This document shows positions 24,928 to 34,189 of a DNA stretch of 64,000 nt, piece after piece (position 1 is the first letter of the stretch; the number at the start of each line of letters is the position of its first letter). This DNA is from G965200765 sp965200765 (GTDB lineage: Bacteria > Pseudomonadota > Gammaproteobacteria > Arenicellales > JAJDZL01), in assembly GCA_965200765.1 (NCBI GenBank), contig OZ241380.1:1984001-2048000 (forward strand), read 5' to 3'. Made by a program: the position numbers and the translations under genes. Under the pieces are notes generated by a model, which was not told the origin of the DNA, made no database searches, and saw nothing but the letters and a program-made list of their open reading frames with translations.

Positions 24928-27240
24928 ATGGCACAAAGAACTGATTTGACCGACCAGGAAAGCAATTGCAGTTCCTGTGGAGATTTTCTGGAATTGGCTA
25001 CGCTGGCTCATGCAGACCCTGCCAATGAGGACTACACACGCGAGTTGCTGGACAAGGCCGAGTTGCAATGCCAGGACCCGCAGGAATACGTTCAACTTGC
25101 ATCATTCTATGCCAAGCAGTTGAATGAGCTGGACACTGCAACTGATCTTCTGGAGCAGGCCGAAGATGCATGCTTCGAAGCATTGGAATATGCACAGGTC
25201 GGCCATGGGTATTCCCATGTTCTCAATGATTTGGAAAAATCAGCGGCATTGATTCAACAAGCCATGGAGGAAGCCTCTTCCGACGAAGAAGAGGAACAGA
25301 TCACTGCTCTGGGTTCTGAAGAGCCGCACTCAGAACAGAAAGTCGAACTCACTGCTGAAGCCGCACAAGACTTCACCGAATTGCATCAGTTTCGGGAACT
25401 GGCTGAAAAATTGCATCAGGCAGGTGACCCCGACGAAGCCAAAGTCGCGCTGAAACAGGCGGAAAGGCATTTGAATTCAATTGCAGAGATCGTCGAATAC
25501 TCGTCTGTATTCAAGGAATTACTCAACGACGAAGCTGAAGCAACCAGTATTCTAGACAACGCTGAAATGGATTGCCAGTTTCCCGGCGACTACATCGAAC
25601 TGGCACGCGGGTTCAAACAAATTCTGAATGCAGAAGACCGGATTGACGAGTTGCTGGCCGAAGCTGCCGATATCGTGATGGAAGGCAGTGAACATCTTGA
25701 AGTCGCGCGCGGTTTCTGGGAACTGAAACAGGACCGGGAAACAGCAAGTCACCACTACCAACAGGCACTGCAGGAAATCACTGACCGGGAAATACTGCTG
25801 GAAGCTGCTTCGCTATTGGCAACGCAATTGAACAATCGCGAGTTGGCCAAAGATTATTTTCAAGCTGTTCAGAACAAGGCAACCAGTGCCGGTGACCTGG
25901 CAAAATTGGCAGTCACTGTTACGGAAGTACTTGAAGATTTCGTTTACGCGGTGGAAATCTTTTCTGCCGCCGAGCAAAAAATGTCGAATGCCTCGGAACT
26001 TGTTAATCTCGCAGAAACCGTTGCCAAGATACTGGACACTTCATCCGCTACAGAATCGATCTATCGCAAAGCAGTGGACCTGACCGACAGTTTTCAAATG
26101 CTGGAACGCATTTTGAACAGTCAGAAAAATACCTTGAACAACCAAACCTTCACGCACGAAATTTTGGACAAAATGCTGGAGCTTTCGGCAAACACTTCTG
26201 AGTTGCTGTCGCTGTGCAACCATGCCAGACTTGAAGAAGGACTTAAGCAATTCACGCAATCCGCACTGAAAGCCGCGGAAGACCAAGCGACCAGTACCAG
26301 CGAACTCGAGTCAGTGGAAAAGTTGGTTGCAGAACTTGATCCGGAAAATTTTGCACGAATCGAAAATCTGCGCGACAAAATTCAGCGCCGCAAGGCCAAT
26401 GAAAGCAAATACGCAATTCTGCAGCAAAAGGAGTCACAAGCCTCAACACCTCTCGAATTTATGCGCCTTGCAAAAGAAATCGCCTTTGTAGTGGAAGACT
26501 TGCAGTATGCGCGCAAGTTGATTGACAAAAGCGCCGAACATCTGGTTCAAGAAGTGTTTGACACCTCGCAATGGCTGACACTGATTGAGATTGCCGCGAA
26601 CAACCTGAAAGACCCTGAATTGACAGAAACTTTGGTTTCATCGGCTTTGTCCAAATGCGAACACTTCTCGGGTGCCTATCAATTGGCCCTGTCTGTTTCC
26701 GGACTGCCTGAAAACAAGACTGGCAATAAACTTGCAACGAAGATACTGCAACAGTGGGAATCCCGTCTGGACAGTACGCCCGACAAAATCAAATTTGCAA
26801 ATGCTGTCCACCATGCACTTGGAGACAAATCCTGGGTCCAGAAAATCCTTTCCAGTTTCAACTCGTCGAATTGCACCCGTCTGCAAGCGATCGAACTTGG
26901 TGTACTGTCCGCACAAGTCGGGGACGACTCTCTGGCCATCAAGTGGTTTGAAAACGCCGCGGTAAAATGCACTACCCCAAATGAATGCGCGCAGATGATT
27001 CGACGAATGCAATCAGGCGGAGTGGATCTGTCAATCCAGAAAGAAATTTACCAGCGCAGTCGACAAGCCATGCAAAGAGAGATTGACCTGTTGCACTGGG
27101 TAGAAGGCATTCTCACCCACTTTCGCGACATTGAATGGGCAAAATCCGCATACGATGAAATTGAAACTTCAATTTCGGACGACGCCGTGCGGTCGACACT
27201 CAAGGTCAGTCGAAAGCATCGCTTGGAAAAAGCCCTGTGA
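24928..27240 (+). CDS. Large helical-repeat (TPR/SEL1-like) protein
   Basis: A 770-aa soluble, acidic protein built of degenerate helical repeats of about 35 residues. Each has the shape D-Y-x-E-L-A-x-x-F-x-x-x-L-x-D followed by A-x-x-L-L-x-x-A-E (e.g. DYIELARGFKQILN, QEYVQLASFYAKQLNELDT, DLAKLAVTVTEVLEDF). This suggests an alpha-solenoid used for protein binding. A CSSC pair lies near residue 14. There is no signal peptide or membrane segment, so it is cytoplasmic. The ATG at 24928 is the first usable start. It ends 8 bases before the convergent O-methyltransferase stop. I cannot name a partner or pathway. Confidence 0.75.
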   Translation: MAQRTDLTDQESNCSSCGDFLELATLAHADPANEDYTRELLDKAELQCQDPQEYVQLASFYAKQLNELDTATDLLEQAEDACFEALEYAQVGHGYSHVLNDLEKSAALIQQAMEEASSDEEEEQITALGSEEPHSEQKVELTAEAAQDFTELHQFRELAEKLHQAGDPDEAKVALKQAERHLNSIAEIVEYSSVFKELLNDEAEATSILDNAEMDCQFPGDYIELARGFKQILNAEDRIDELLAEAADIVMEGSEHLEVARGFWELKQDRETASHHYQQALQEITDREILLEAASLLATQLNNRELAKDYFQAVQNKATSAGDLAKLAVTVTEVLEDFVYAVEIFSAAEQKMSNASELVNLAETVAKILDTSSATESIYRKAVDLTDSFQMLERILNSQKNTLNNQTFTHEILDKMLELSANTSELLSLCNHARLEEGLKQFTQSALKAAEDQATSTSELESVEKLVAELDPENFARIENLRDKIQRRKANESKYAILQQKESQASTPLEFMRLAKEIAFVVEDLQYARKLIDKSAEHLVQEVFDTSQWLTLIEIAANNLKDPELTETLVSSALSKCEHFSGAYQLALSVSGLPENKTGNKLATKILQQWESRLDSTPDKIKFANAVHHALGDKSWVQKILSSFNSSNCTRLQAIELGVLSAQVGDDSLAIKWFENAAVKCTTPNECAQMIRRMQSGGVDLSIQKEIYQRSRQAMQREIDLLHWVEGILTHFRDIEWAKSAYDEIETSISDDAVRSTLKVSRKHRLEKAL

Positions 27241-27248
27241 AGAACAGG

Positions 27249-27884
27249 CTAGTTCTTTCGAACCACCATTAGACCGTCTCTGACGGTCAGCAATACATTC
27301 GAGACGCGCGCGTCGTTTTGCACGGTCTTGTTGAATTCATCCAGACTCCTGGCACTTTCTGTCTTCGGGTCCAGAACTGAACTGCTCCACAACACATTAT
27401 CGGCAGCGATGATACCGCCTTTGGACACCAACGGCAACACCGACGCATAGTAGTTCAGATAATTTTCCTTGTCTGCATCAACGAAGACAAAATCGAATGG
27501 TCCCTCCAAGTTCGGAATGGACTCCAAAGCTGAGCCAAGGCGAATTTTGATTTTCTTTCCGTGCGGACTTTGGTTGAAAAATGCGCGGGCGACCTTGGCC
27601 CGTTCAGGGTCAATTTCCAGTGTAATCAATTGTCCGTCATCAGGAAGCACCTCGGCCATTGTCAATGCTGAATATCCGGTGAACATCCCTATTTCCAGAA
27701 CACGTCTGGCACCGACGAGCTGGACAAGCATGCGTAGCACGGCCCCCTGCAGTGCGCCAGTGAGCATTTGCGGACTCTCTGAATTATTGACAGTCCAGTC
27801 AAAAATATGATTGACAACCGTCGAAGGTTCTGTCGAATGATTCTGTGCGTAGGCTTCAACCTTGGAGTCAACGAAATTCATCAT
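27249..27884 (-). CDS. SAM-dependent O-methyltransferase (catechol/caffeoyl-CoA type)
   Basis: A 211-aa Class I methyltransferase. The AdoMet motif VLEIGMFTGYSALTMAE, the acidic LITLEIDPERAKVARAFF, the metal-site FDFVFVDADKENYLNYY and the following GGIIAADNVLWSS are those of the COG4122 cation-dependent O-methyltransferases. These move a methyl group from AdoMet to a catechol-like hydroxyl. The length is normal. It converges on the helical-repeat gene. The physiological substrate is unknown; the family is broad and may act on small phenolics. Confidence 0.88.
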   Translation of the reverse strand: MMNFVDSKVEAYAQNHSTEPSTVVNHIFDWTVNNSESPQMLTGALQGAVLRMLVQLVGARRVLEIGMFTGYSALTMAEVLPDDGQLITLEIDPERAKVARAFFNQSPHGKKIKIRLGSALESIPNLEGPFDFVFVDADKENYLNYYASVLPLVSKGGIIAADNVLWSSSVLDPKTESARSLDEFNKTVQNDARVSNVLLTVRDGLMVVRKN

Positions 27885-28421
27885 GTCCTGTCGAATTGGT
27901 GGAAAAATCAGGTTTAGTCGGTTGCAACATGGGTCCCGGGTTCAAAAATGAAAGTGAGGGAAATGATATACCAACTTCAATAGTGATTGGAGTTCGTTTC
28001 GTAGTTGCCAAGCTGTTGATTTTTCAAGCGGTTTGGATCTTCTGAAATTTCTTCTACCCAAAAATTCTGTGTTTTCGAGGCTTGAAACACCTGTTTAACC
28101 CGTTACTATCAATTTTCGACCCTAGGCTTCAGTTACTAATCACCGACATCCTGAAGATCTGGTGCATGATGCCTCAGGAGTAGTTATGTCAAAAAGTTGT
28201 CCAATTGCTCCATTGTAGTCAATCCCGGCAAATCAACAATTTTGCCGTCAATTAATTTCCAACGGAAAGTACTCAAGCCGTGTCAAGAGCTTCCTGAATG
28301 CAGACTGTGAGACTATTCACACAATGCTAAAACACTGCTGGCGCGACTTCCCACTTATGCGTCTTACGCAAAATTTCAGAGTCTTGAAAGAAATCTTTTG
28401 ATTGGTTCGTCAGTTTATGTG
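27885..28421. other. Intergenic stretch with dispersed repeats
   Basis: Bases 28000-28100 resemble 12240-12345. Bases 28137-28180 resemble the CACCGACATC/CATCGACATC block at 12379. Bases 28222-28275 carry the CCCGGCAAATCAACAATTTTGCC ... TTTCCAACGGAAAG repeat seen near 11221, 13041, 14983 and the antitoxin array. No gene is supported. Confidence 0.6.
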
Positions 28422-28435
28422 TTAATATACTCTGT

Positions 28436-28864
28436 ATGAACAGCGAGATTGGTCAGTCAAGTGATTCATTGAAATATAAGCATCTTGAACTCATTCAAGG
28501 TGTTGTTTCCCGTATGGCTCGCAATAGCGTTCATGTGAAAACATGGACTGTATCTATAGTCACGGCAGTTTACATATTTTCCGGTTTGTCTGATGACCCT
28601 CATTGGCTGATTGCTGTTGGCGGCTGCATCCCAATTTTTGCATTCTGGTACGCGGATGCCAAATACCTTCAGCTTGAAAGATGTTATGTGAGGCTTCATA
28701 ATGCAGTCGTAAACGGGAAGCAAGTTTTGGCTGGAGATTTAAATTATCGCCCATACATTCAAGAAGTTGACACTGTGTTTGCAGTTGCCATGTCTTGGTC
28801 GGTGTCTATATTTTATGGAATTTTACTGATACTATTGGTTATTCTGTTTATGATAATATTTTGA
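28436..28864 (+). CDS. Small multi-TM protein, partner of TIR-like protein
   Basis: A 142-aa integral membrane protein. A soluble start with YKHLELIQGVVSRMARNS is followed by two close membrane segments (TVSIVTAVYIFSGL about 38-51; WLIAVGGCIPIFAFWYA about 57-73). A connecting part has LQLERCYVRLHNAV, and a long C-terminal helix reads YGILLILLVILFMIIF. I know this general pattern (YKHLE.IQ...RM..NS followed by TM helices) as a small protein often next to DUF1863 TIR-like genes, but I cannot name it. The ATG lies right after a TATACT-like -10, so the transcript may be leaderless. It could be a membrane effector. Confidence 0.72.
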   Translation: MNSEIGQSSDSLKYKHLELIQGVVSRMARNSVHVKTWTVSIVTAVYIFSGLSDDPHWLIAVGGCIPIFAFWYADAKYLQLERCYVRLHNAVVNGKQVLAGDLNYRPYIQEVDTVFAVAMSWSVSIFYGILLILLVILFMIIF

Positions 28865-28903
28865 AATTTTTATACTATTAACTCAGGTTAAAGGAGTAAC
28901 GAA

Positions 28904-29401
28904 ATGACGCGAAAAGTGTTCTACAGTTTTCACTATGAAAAAGACTATTGGCGAACTAATCAAGTCAGAAATATTGGTATCGTTGAAGGAAATGTACCTG
29001 TCCTTAATAACAAATGGGAGGAAGTAAAGGGCGGCGGTGATTCCGCCATAAAAAAATGGATATCTGAGCAGTTGCAAGGACGAACCTGTACTATTGTTCT
29101 TGTTGGTGCCGAAACTGCAAATAGAAAATGGGTGAAGTACGAGATATGCGAATCATGGAGAAAAGGTATGGGAGTTGTTGGAATACGTATTCACAGATTG
29201 TTGGGTCCTGATAAAAAATCATCTTCATGGGGAGCGAATCCATTTACTTCTTTGAATTGTGAAAATGATGTTCCAAATTTGAAATCGATAGTAAAATGTT
29301 ATGATCCATCAGGGGTTACCAGTACAGATTGCTACAAATGTATTGCTGAGAATCTGGCTCAAATTGTGGAAGAAGCTATCGATATTCGAAATCAATATTG
29401 A
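28904..29401 (+). CDS. TIR-like protein of the DUF1863/ThsB type
   Basis: A 165-aa protein. It opens MTRKVFYSFHYEKDYWRTNQ then VRNIGIVEGNVPV, and continues DSAIKKWISEQL, CTIVLVGAETANRKWVKYEI and GMGVVGIRIH. These are hallmarks of PF08937 (MTH538 TIR-like), the fold used by ThsB in Thoeris defence to make a cyclic ADP-ribose signal from NAD. The Glu in VKYEICESW (about residue 80) is a candidate catalytic residue. AAAGGAG precedes the ATG. The upstream membrane gene ends 39 bases before, on the same strand. No ThsA (SIR2 or macro-domain) gene is nearby. Defence signalling is an inference. Confidence 0.82.
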   Translation: MTRKVFYSFHYEKDYWRTNQVRNIGIVEGNVPVLNNKWEEVKGGGDSAIKKWISEQLQGRTCTIVLVGAETANRKWVKYEICESWRKGMGVVGIRIHRLLGPDKKSSSWGANPFTSLNCENDVPNLKSIVKCYDPSGVTSTDCYKCIAENLAQIVEEAIDIRNQY

Positions 29402-29767
29402 TCATCGAAGCAATAACCATGAAAATTTTCAAACTTTGCTACGCAACTGATTGTAGCAAAAAATCGAACTGGTCTTCTCTGCGGCAGTTGCACCAGTTCT
29501 TTCTACTGTCCTTTCTCGGGTGTCTTGTTGACCAACGAAGCAGTCAAGCGAAACTGAAACTCGCTCAATCTTGCGAGTGCCAACGGGCACCGAATGTCCC
29601 CCGCCACAGTTGATTGGCACTTTCCTGCATAGAATTGTGAGAGTGCCAATCATTCCACGAGAAGCACTCAAATCAAAAGTGAAATCGTGAATTCGGCAGG
29701 ATTGTATATAATGCACTTCACTTTCAGCATACAATCGGCAGTCCAATTATTCATCCACAGGATTCAA
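29402..29767. other. Intergenic stretch before cyoE
   Basis: No supported gene. Bases 29577-29662 carry two similar pieces (GAGTGCCAACGGGCAC and GAGAGTGCCAATCATTCC). An AT-rich segment with TATATAATG near 29705 may be the cyoE promoter. Confidence 0.4.
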
Positions 29768-30682
29768 ATGACATCTGAAGCTTCTGTCCAGCGTACATCA
29801 GCTACATTCTCGACCATCGCCAAACAGTACTTCCTGCTGACAAAGCCGCGGGTCGTGGGGCTGATCATGTTTACCGCGATTGCCGGGATGTTTTTGTCCG
29901 TACCACATATTCCTGAACTTTCGGCAATCTTGATTGCCACCATTGGAATCGGTCTCTCAGCAGCGGCTGGTGCCACTGTCAATCATGTACTGGACAGAGA
30001 TGCAGACGCAATAATGAAACGCACCATGAATCGCCCGTTGCCGACCGGGTCAGTGCAAACAGTGCCGGCTTTGATATTTGCCGGACTGTTGGCGACTGCA
30101 TCCATGCTGATCCTTGTAATCGGCTCAAATGTTCTCACCGCCGTACTGACATTTGCTTCGTTGATCGGATATGCGGTCATCTACACAGTTTTCCTGAAGC
30201 ATGCAACACCGCAGAACATTGTAATCGGCGGTGCCGCCGGTGCAATGCCACCGATGCTCGGCTGGACGGCGATCACCGGCGAATTGAACACGGATGCATT
30301 CCTGTTGTTTCTGATTATATTTTGTTGGACACCGCCGCATTTCTGGGCTTTGTCGCTGTACAGAGAACTGGACTATTCCAAAGCGGGTATTCCAATGTTG
30401 CCGGTAACTCATGGTCAAAAATTCACTCGCTTGCAGATCCTGCTGTACACCATACTTCTGGGGGCAGTTGCATTGATGCCGTACGCAACCGGGATGTTTG
30501 GCCCCATCTATCTGGTTGTCGCGGTTGTACTGAATGCGATGTTCATAGGATACGCAGTTCGACTATTCAAAAATTACAGCGATACCCTGTCCCGCAAGAT
30601 GTTTCGCTTCTCGATTCAGTATCTGGCATGCCTGTTTGCTGTCATGCTCACTGACCACTATTTGAACAGCTTGCTGTTCTAA
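29768..30682 (+). CDS. cyoE: Protoheme IX farnesyltransferase (heme O synthase)
   Basis: A 304-aa inner-membrane prenyltransferase of the UbiA family. It adds a farnesyl group to heme B to make heme O for cytochrome oxidase. The motif NHVLDRDADAIMKRTMNRPL with NRPLPTG is the polyprenyl-diphosphate and magnesium site. Several further membrane helices follow (VIGGAAGAMPPMLGWTA, then FLLFLIIFCWTPPHF). The ATG at 29768 matches the usual start, though an upstream start is in frame. No cytochrome oxidase gene is adjacent. It heads the plus-strand run with purB. Confidence 0.95.
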   Translation: MTSEASVQRTSATFSTIAKQYFLLTKPRVVGLIMFTAIAGMFLSVPHIPELSAILIATIGIGLSAAAGATVNHVLDRDADAIMKRTMNRPLPTGSVQTVPALIFAGLLATASMLILVIGSNVLTAVLTFASLIGYAVIYTVFLKHATPQNIVIGGAAGAMPPMLGWTAITGELNTDAFLLFLIIFCWTPPHFWALSLYRELDYSKAGIPMLPVTHGQKFTRLQILLYTILLGAVALMPYATGMFGPIYLVVAVVLNAMFIGYAVRLFKNYSDTLSRKMFRFSIQYLACLFAVMLTDHYLNSLLF

Positions 30683-30708
30683 CCTTCAATCGAATACAAC
30701 CATTTCGT

Positions 30709-32100
30709 GTGCAGGACTCTCTGAGACTATCCCGAATTACAGCATTGTCGGTCGTGGACGGACGCGAAGCCGGCAAAGTGGATTCATTGCGCAGCATACT
30801 CAGTGAATACGGACTCATCCGCAAACGAATTCGTGTCGAGATCGAATGGTTGATTGCACTTTCAGAAAATTCTGAAATCAAGGAACTCAAGCCGCTGACT
30901 GAAACAGAAATATTGAACCTTCGCGCACTGGCAAACAATTTTGAACCAAGCCAGGCCGTGGAAGTCAAGAAGATTGAAACAACAACGAACCACGATGTAA
31001 AGGCCGTAGAGTATTACCTGAAGAAAAATCTGAAAGATATTCTGATTTCAAATACATCTCTTGAATTTATTCATTTCGGTTGCACTTCTGAAGACATCAC
31101 CAATCTGAGTTACGCGCTCATGCTCAATGAAGCTCAATTTGTTGTAATGGAGCGACTGGTTGAAATGGAACGGCAACTGAAAGCAATGGCAACGCGATAT
31201 GCAAGTGTCGCAATGCTGTCCCGCACACATGGGCAAGTCGCATCTCCGACAACCGTAGGAAAAGAATTTGCAAACTTTCGATATCGGTTGAATGACCAAG
31301 GAATGAAGTTTGGGTTGATTGAGGTAAAAGGAAAATTTAGCGGCCCCGTAGGCAATTTCAATGCACACTACGTCGCCTATCCGGATTTGGATTGGCCATC
31401 CTTGGCGAAGAATTTTGTCGAATCCCTTGGACTGACCTACCATCCAATGACGGCACAATCCGACCCGCATGACGACATTGCAGAGTACTGTCATTGCTTG
31501 CAACGCATCAATTCAATTCTGATTGACTTGGCGCGCGACATGTGGGGATACATTTCCCTTGGATACTTTCAGCAGAAATTGGTAGAGAACGAGGTTGGTT
31601 CCTCGACAATGCCACACAAAATCAATCCGATTGACTTTGAAAATGCCGAGGGAAACCTGGGTGTAGCCAACGCTCTTCTTGATCACTTGGCAGCAAAGTT
31701 GCCAATCAGTCGCTGGCAAAGAGATCTGAGCGACTCGACAGTACGCAGAAACCTGGGGAGTGCAATCGGGCATTGCGTACTTGGCTATGCCGCGATTGCC
31801 AAGGGGTTGAACAAGGTTGAAGTGGATACTGGAAGAATTTCATCCGACCTGGACAGTGCTTGGGAGGTTCTTGCCGAACCCATTCAAACTGTGATGCGCA
31901 AATACAGTCTGGAAATGCCTTATGAGCAACTGAAGGCTTTGACCCGAGGAAAAGCTGTTACGCGCGAAGAATTGGCCGAATTTATCAGAAGTCTTGAACT
32001 GCCAGAAGCCGAGAAGCAACGACTGCTCCAGCTTACACCGCATACTTATATTGGAAATGCTGTAGACGCGGTGAGTGGAAAAGAATACTCAATAGATTAG
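30709..32100 (+). CDS. purB: Adenylosuccinate lyase
   Basis: A 463-aa enzyme of the fumarase/aspartase superfamily. It cleaves SAICAR and adenylosuccinate to release fumarate, two steps of purine synthesis. The signature GSSTMPHKINPIDFENAEGN is exact. LSRTHGQVASPTTVGKEF holds the active-site His, and the start LSRITALSVVDGR matches the family. It begins with GTG at 30709, 26 bases after cyoE. The length is normal. No other purine gene is in the window. Confidence 0.96.
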   Translation: MQDSLRLSRITALSVVDGREAGKVDSLRSILSEYGLIRKRIRVEIEWLIALSENSEIKELKPLTETEILNLRALANNFEPSQAVEVKKIETTTNHDVKAVEYYLKKNLKDILISNTSLEFIHFGCTSEDITNLSYALMLNEAQFVVMERLVEMERQLKAMATRYASVAMLSRTHGQVASPTTVGKEFANFRYRLNDQGMKFGLIEVKGKFSGPVGNFNAHYVAYPDLDWPSLAKNFVESLGLTYHPMTAQSDPHDDIAEYCHCLQRINSILIDLARDMWGYISLGYFQQKLVENEVGSSTMPHKINPIDFENAEGNLGVANALLDHLAAKLPISRWQRDLSDSTVRRNLGSAIGHCVLGYAAIAKGLNKVEVDTGRISSDLDSAWEVLAEPIQTVMRKYSLEMPYEQLKALTRGKAVTREELAEFIRSLELPEAEKQRLLQLTPHTYIGNAVDAVSGKEYSID

Positions 32101-32118
32101 CTTTGCTTTCGTATTGAC

Positions 32119-32847
32119 ATGATGCGGCTATCCAAATACCTCTCCGAACAAAACATTTGTTCGCGCCGGGAAGCCGAAATGTTTATTGATCGGGGTTGGC
32201 TCAAAGTTGACGGCGTGGTGATTCAACAGCAAGGATTCAAAGTACCTGAACACTGTTCGGTTGAGCTGAGTCAACAAGCTTTGGATTTTCAAAATCAGCT
32301 CGTCACTGTGTTGCTACACAAGCCCATTGGTTATGTTTCAACTCAACCCGAAAAGAATTACCCAAGTGCCACAACCCTGATTACGAAGAACAGACAGTAT
32401 TTTCGAATGGGCAAAGGGTCTGAAAAAAATGTCAGATGGCCAATTCGAGGGCTTTCGACTGCAGGGCGGCTGGATATTGACTCGACCGGCTTGCTTGTAC
32501 TGACGCAAGATGGCAGAATATCAAAGAAACTCATTGCGCCGGACTCGAACATCGAAAAGGAATATCTCATTCGGGTAGATCAGGATATTCAGGAGAAGCA
32601 AATTGAACAGCTACGCTTTGGAATGTCGCTGGACAGCAAACGATTGAAGCAGGCTGAAGTCAATCAGCTGGACGATCGCTATTTTCGCATGGTGTTGCTC
32701 GAAGGTAGAAAACGACAAATACGACGAATGTGCGAACTGGCGGGATTAAAGGTTTTGGCACTGAAACGCGTGCGAATCGGTGGTGTACGTCTCGGTAGTC
32801 TTCCACTCGGCCGGTGGCGATTTCTGGCAAAAAACGAAATTTTTTAA
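32119..32847 (+). CDS. rluF: RluF-like RNA pseudouridine synthase with S4 domain
   Basis: A 242-aa RsuA/RluB/E/F-type enzyme. The N-terminal S4 RNA-binding domain starts RLSKYLSEQNICSRREAE. The catalytic motif STAGRLDIDSTGLLVLT carries the invariant Asp that attacks uridine. The C-terminal GRKRQIRRMCELAGLKVLAL is nearer to RluF (23S rRNA U2604) than to RsuA or RluB. The gene lies 18 bases after purB and ends 1 base before the pyrD start. The member within the family, and so the target base, is not certain. Confidence 0.8.
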   Translation: MMRLSKYLSEQNICSRREAEMFIDRGWLKVDGVVIQQQGFKVPEHCSVELSQQALDFQNQLVTVLLHKPIGYVSTQPEKNYPSATTLITKNRQYFRMGKGSEKNVRWPIRGLSTAGRLDIDSTGLLVLTQDGRISKKLIAPDSNIEKEYLIRVDQDIQEKQIEQLRFGMSLDSKRLKQAEVNQLDDRYFRMVLLEGRKRQIRRMCELAGLKVLALKRVRIGGVRLGSLPLGRWRFLAKNEIF

Positions 32848-32848
32848 A

Positions 32849-33958
32849 ATGCCGAAAATCGGCAACTTCCATTCCCTGCTTCTGCATCAAGATGCAGATC
32901 AAGGACATAATCTTGCCTTGCGCGCATTGCGTGTGAGTAGCTCGTCTTCTGCGATTCTACGGATTCAAAACGCAATGTGGGGCAAGAAAGTCCCGTCGTT
33001 GCCGATTGAGGTTTTTGGAAAAAAATTCAAGAACCCGGTTGGACTCGCTGCCGGCTTCGACAAGAATGGTATTGCTGTTCCGGCCATTGAAGCGATGGGA
33101 TTTGGATTTATTGAAATTGGCACTGTAACGCCGCTGCCTCAACCGGGAAACCAGGGAAAGCGCATCTTTAGAATTGATTCCGATGAAGCCATTGTCAATC
33201 GTCTGGGGTTCAACAATGCCGGATTGAAGAAACTCTGTCAACTCATGCAAAATAAAAAAGCTTTGAACAAGCAAGCAGTACTCGGGGTCAACATTGGAAG
33301 GAACACAGCTACAAAGCCCAACAATGTCATCCAGGACTATCTCGCAGGACTAGAAGGAGTGTATTCGTTTGCTGACTACGTGGCTCTGAATGTGTCTTCA
33401 CCCAATACTCCCGGATTGCGAGACATGCAAAATGAATCTGAACTGGGTCAGTTACTACGAGCCGTCATGGACAAGAGAAGTCAACTGTCGAAATCCATTG
33501 GTGGCAAGAAAATGCCGATCGTTTTGAAAATCTCTCCCGACTTGTCAGAATCTCAGTTGGAATCAATCGCCACGAATTGCTTGCGCTATGAAGTGGACGC
33601 AATCATCGCCACGAATTCTACAGTAACCCGCCCTGCTCAATCACGAGAACCACACTACAAGGAATCTGGTGGCCTAAGCGGGAAGCCTTTGAACAAGCTA
33701 TCAACCGAAACGATACGAAAAATTGCAGAAGCGACAAACGGTTTGATACCGATTATCGGTTGTGGTGGAATCAGCAATGCTGATGACGCTTGGGAAAAGA
33801 TGGTAGCAGGTGCGACTTTGGTTCAGTTGTATTCAACCTTGGTTTTTCAAGGTCCGACAATCGTCGGAGAGATTGTACGCGGTGTTCAACAACGCGTATA
33901 TGACAGTTCAGCAAGCAATCTTGCAAATGCACAAGCTGTTGCCCGAGAAGACGCATGA
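32849..33958 (+). CDS. pyrD: Dihydroorotate dehydrogenase, class 2 (quinone)
   Basis: A 369-aa FMN enzyme that oxidises dihydroorotate to orotate using the quinone pool at the inner membrane (pyrimidine synthesis). Typical pieces are NPVGLAAGFDKNGIAV, IGTVTPLPQPGN, RLGFNNAG, NVSSPNTPGLR with the class 2 catalytic Ser, and IPIIGCGGISNADDAWEK. The N-terminus FHSLLLHQDADQGHNLALRAL is the membrane-linking helix of class 2. I chose the ATG at 32849, just after the rluF-like stop. Confidence 0.95.
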   Translation: MPKIGNFHSLLLHQDADQGHNLALRALRVSSSSSAILRIQNAMWGKKVPSLPIEVFGKKFKNPVGLAAGFDKNGIAVPAIEAMGFGFIEIGTVTPLPQPGNQGKRIFRIDSDEAIVNRLGFNNAGLKKLCQLMQNKKALNKQAVLGVNIGRNTATKPNNVIQDYLAGLEGVYSFADYVALNVSSPNTPGLRDMQNESELGQLLRAVMDKRSQLSKSIGGKKMPIVLKISPDLSESQLESIATNCLRYEVDAIIATNSTVTRPAQSREPHYKESGGLSGKPLNKLSTETIRKIAEATNGLIPIIGCGGISNADDAWEKMVAGATLVQLYSTLVFQGPTIVGEIVRGVQQRVYDSSASNLANAQAVAREDA

Positions 33959-34189
33959 TGACCGTGAAATTGGCGAGCTAGACGAAAACACCTTTTCAGT
34001 TTACATTGCCCTCCCAATTGATCAAACAACAAAGTTCATTGAAATCGGACCAATAAACAGTTTTGCAGAAAGACAAGTTAATGGTCTTGGACTGCACAGA
34101 GAAAAAACAGGTCAGCTTGAATGATTTTTTAGTGAACCACCCGTGATATCGCTGGCTTGCGGAATTTCCGCAAGCCCACTCTAATTTAT
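33959..34189. other. Intergenic stretch after pyrD with an inverted repeat
   Basis: Contains GGCTTGCGG-AATTT-CCGCAAGCC at about 34153-34175, a 9-bp perfect stem without a T tract. It may end transcription of pyrD and of the convergent surface-protein gene. A short plus-strand frame to 34124 is not supported. Confidence 0.45.

Noticed and set aside
33810..34124. A 104-codon plus-strand frame over the pyrD end
   Set aside because: It overlaps pyrD in another frame, and the part beyond has no family feature.
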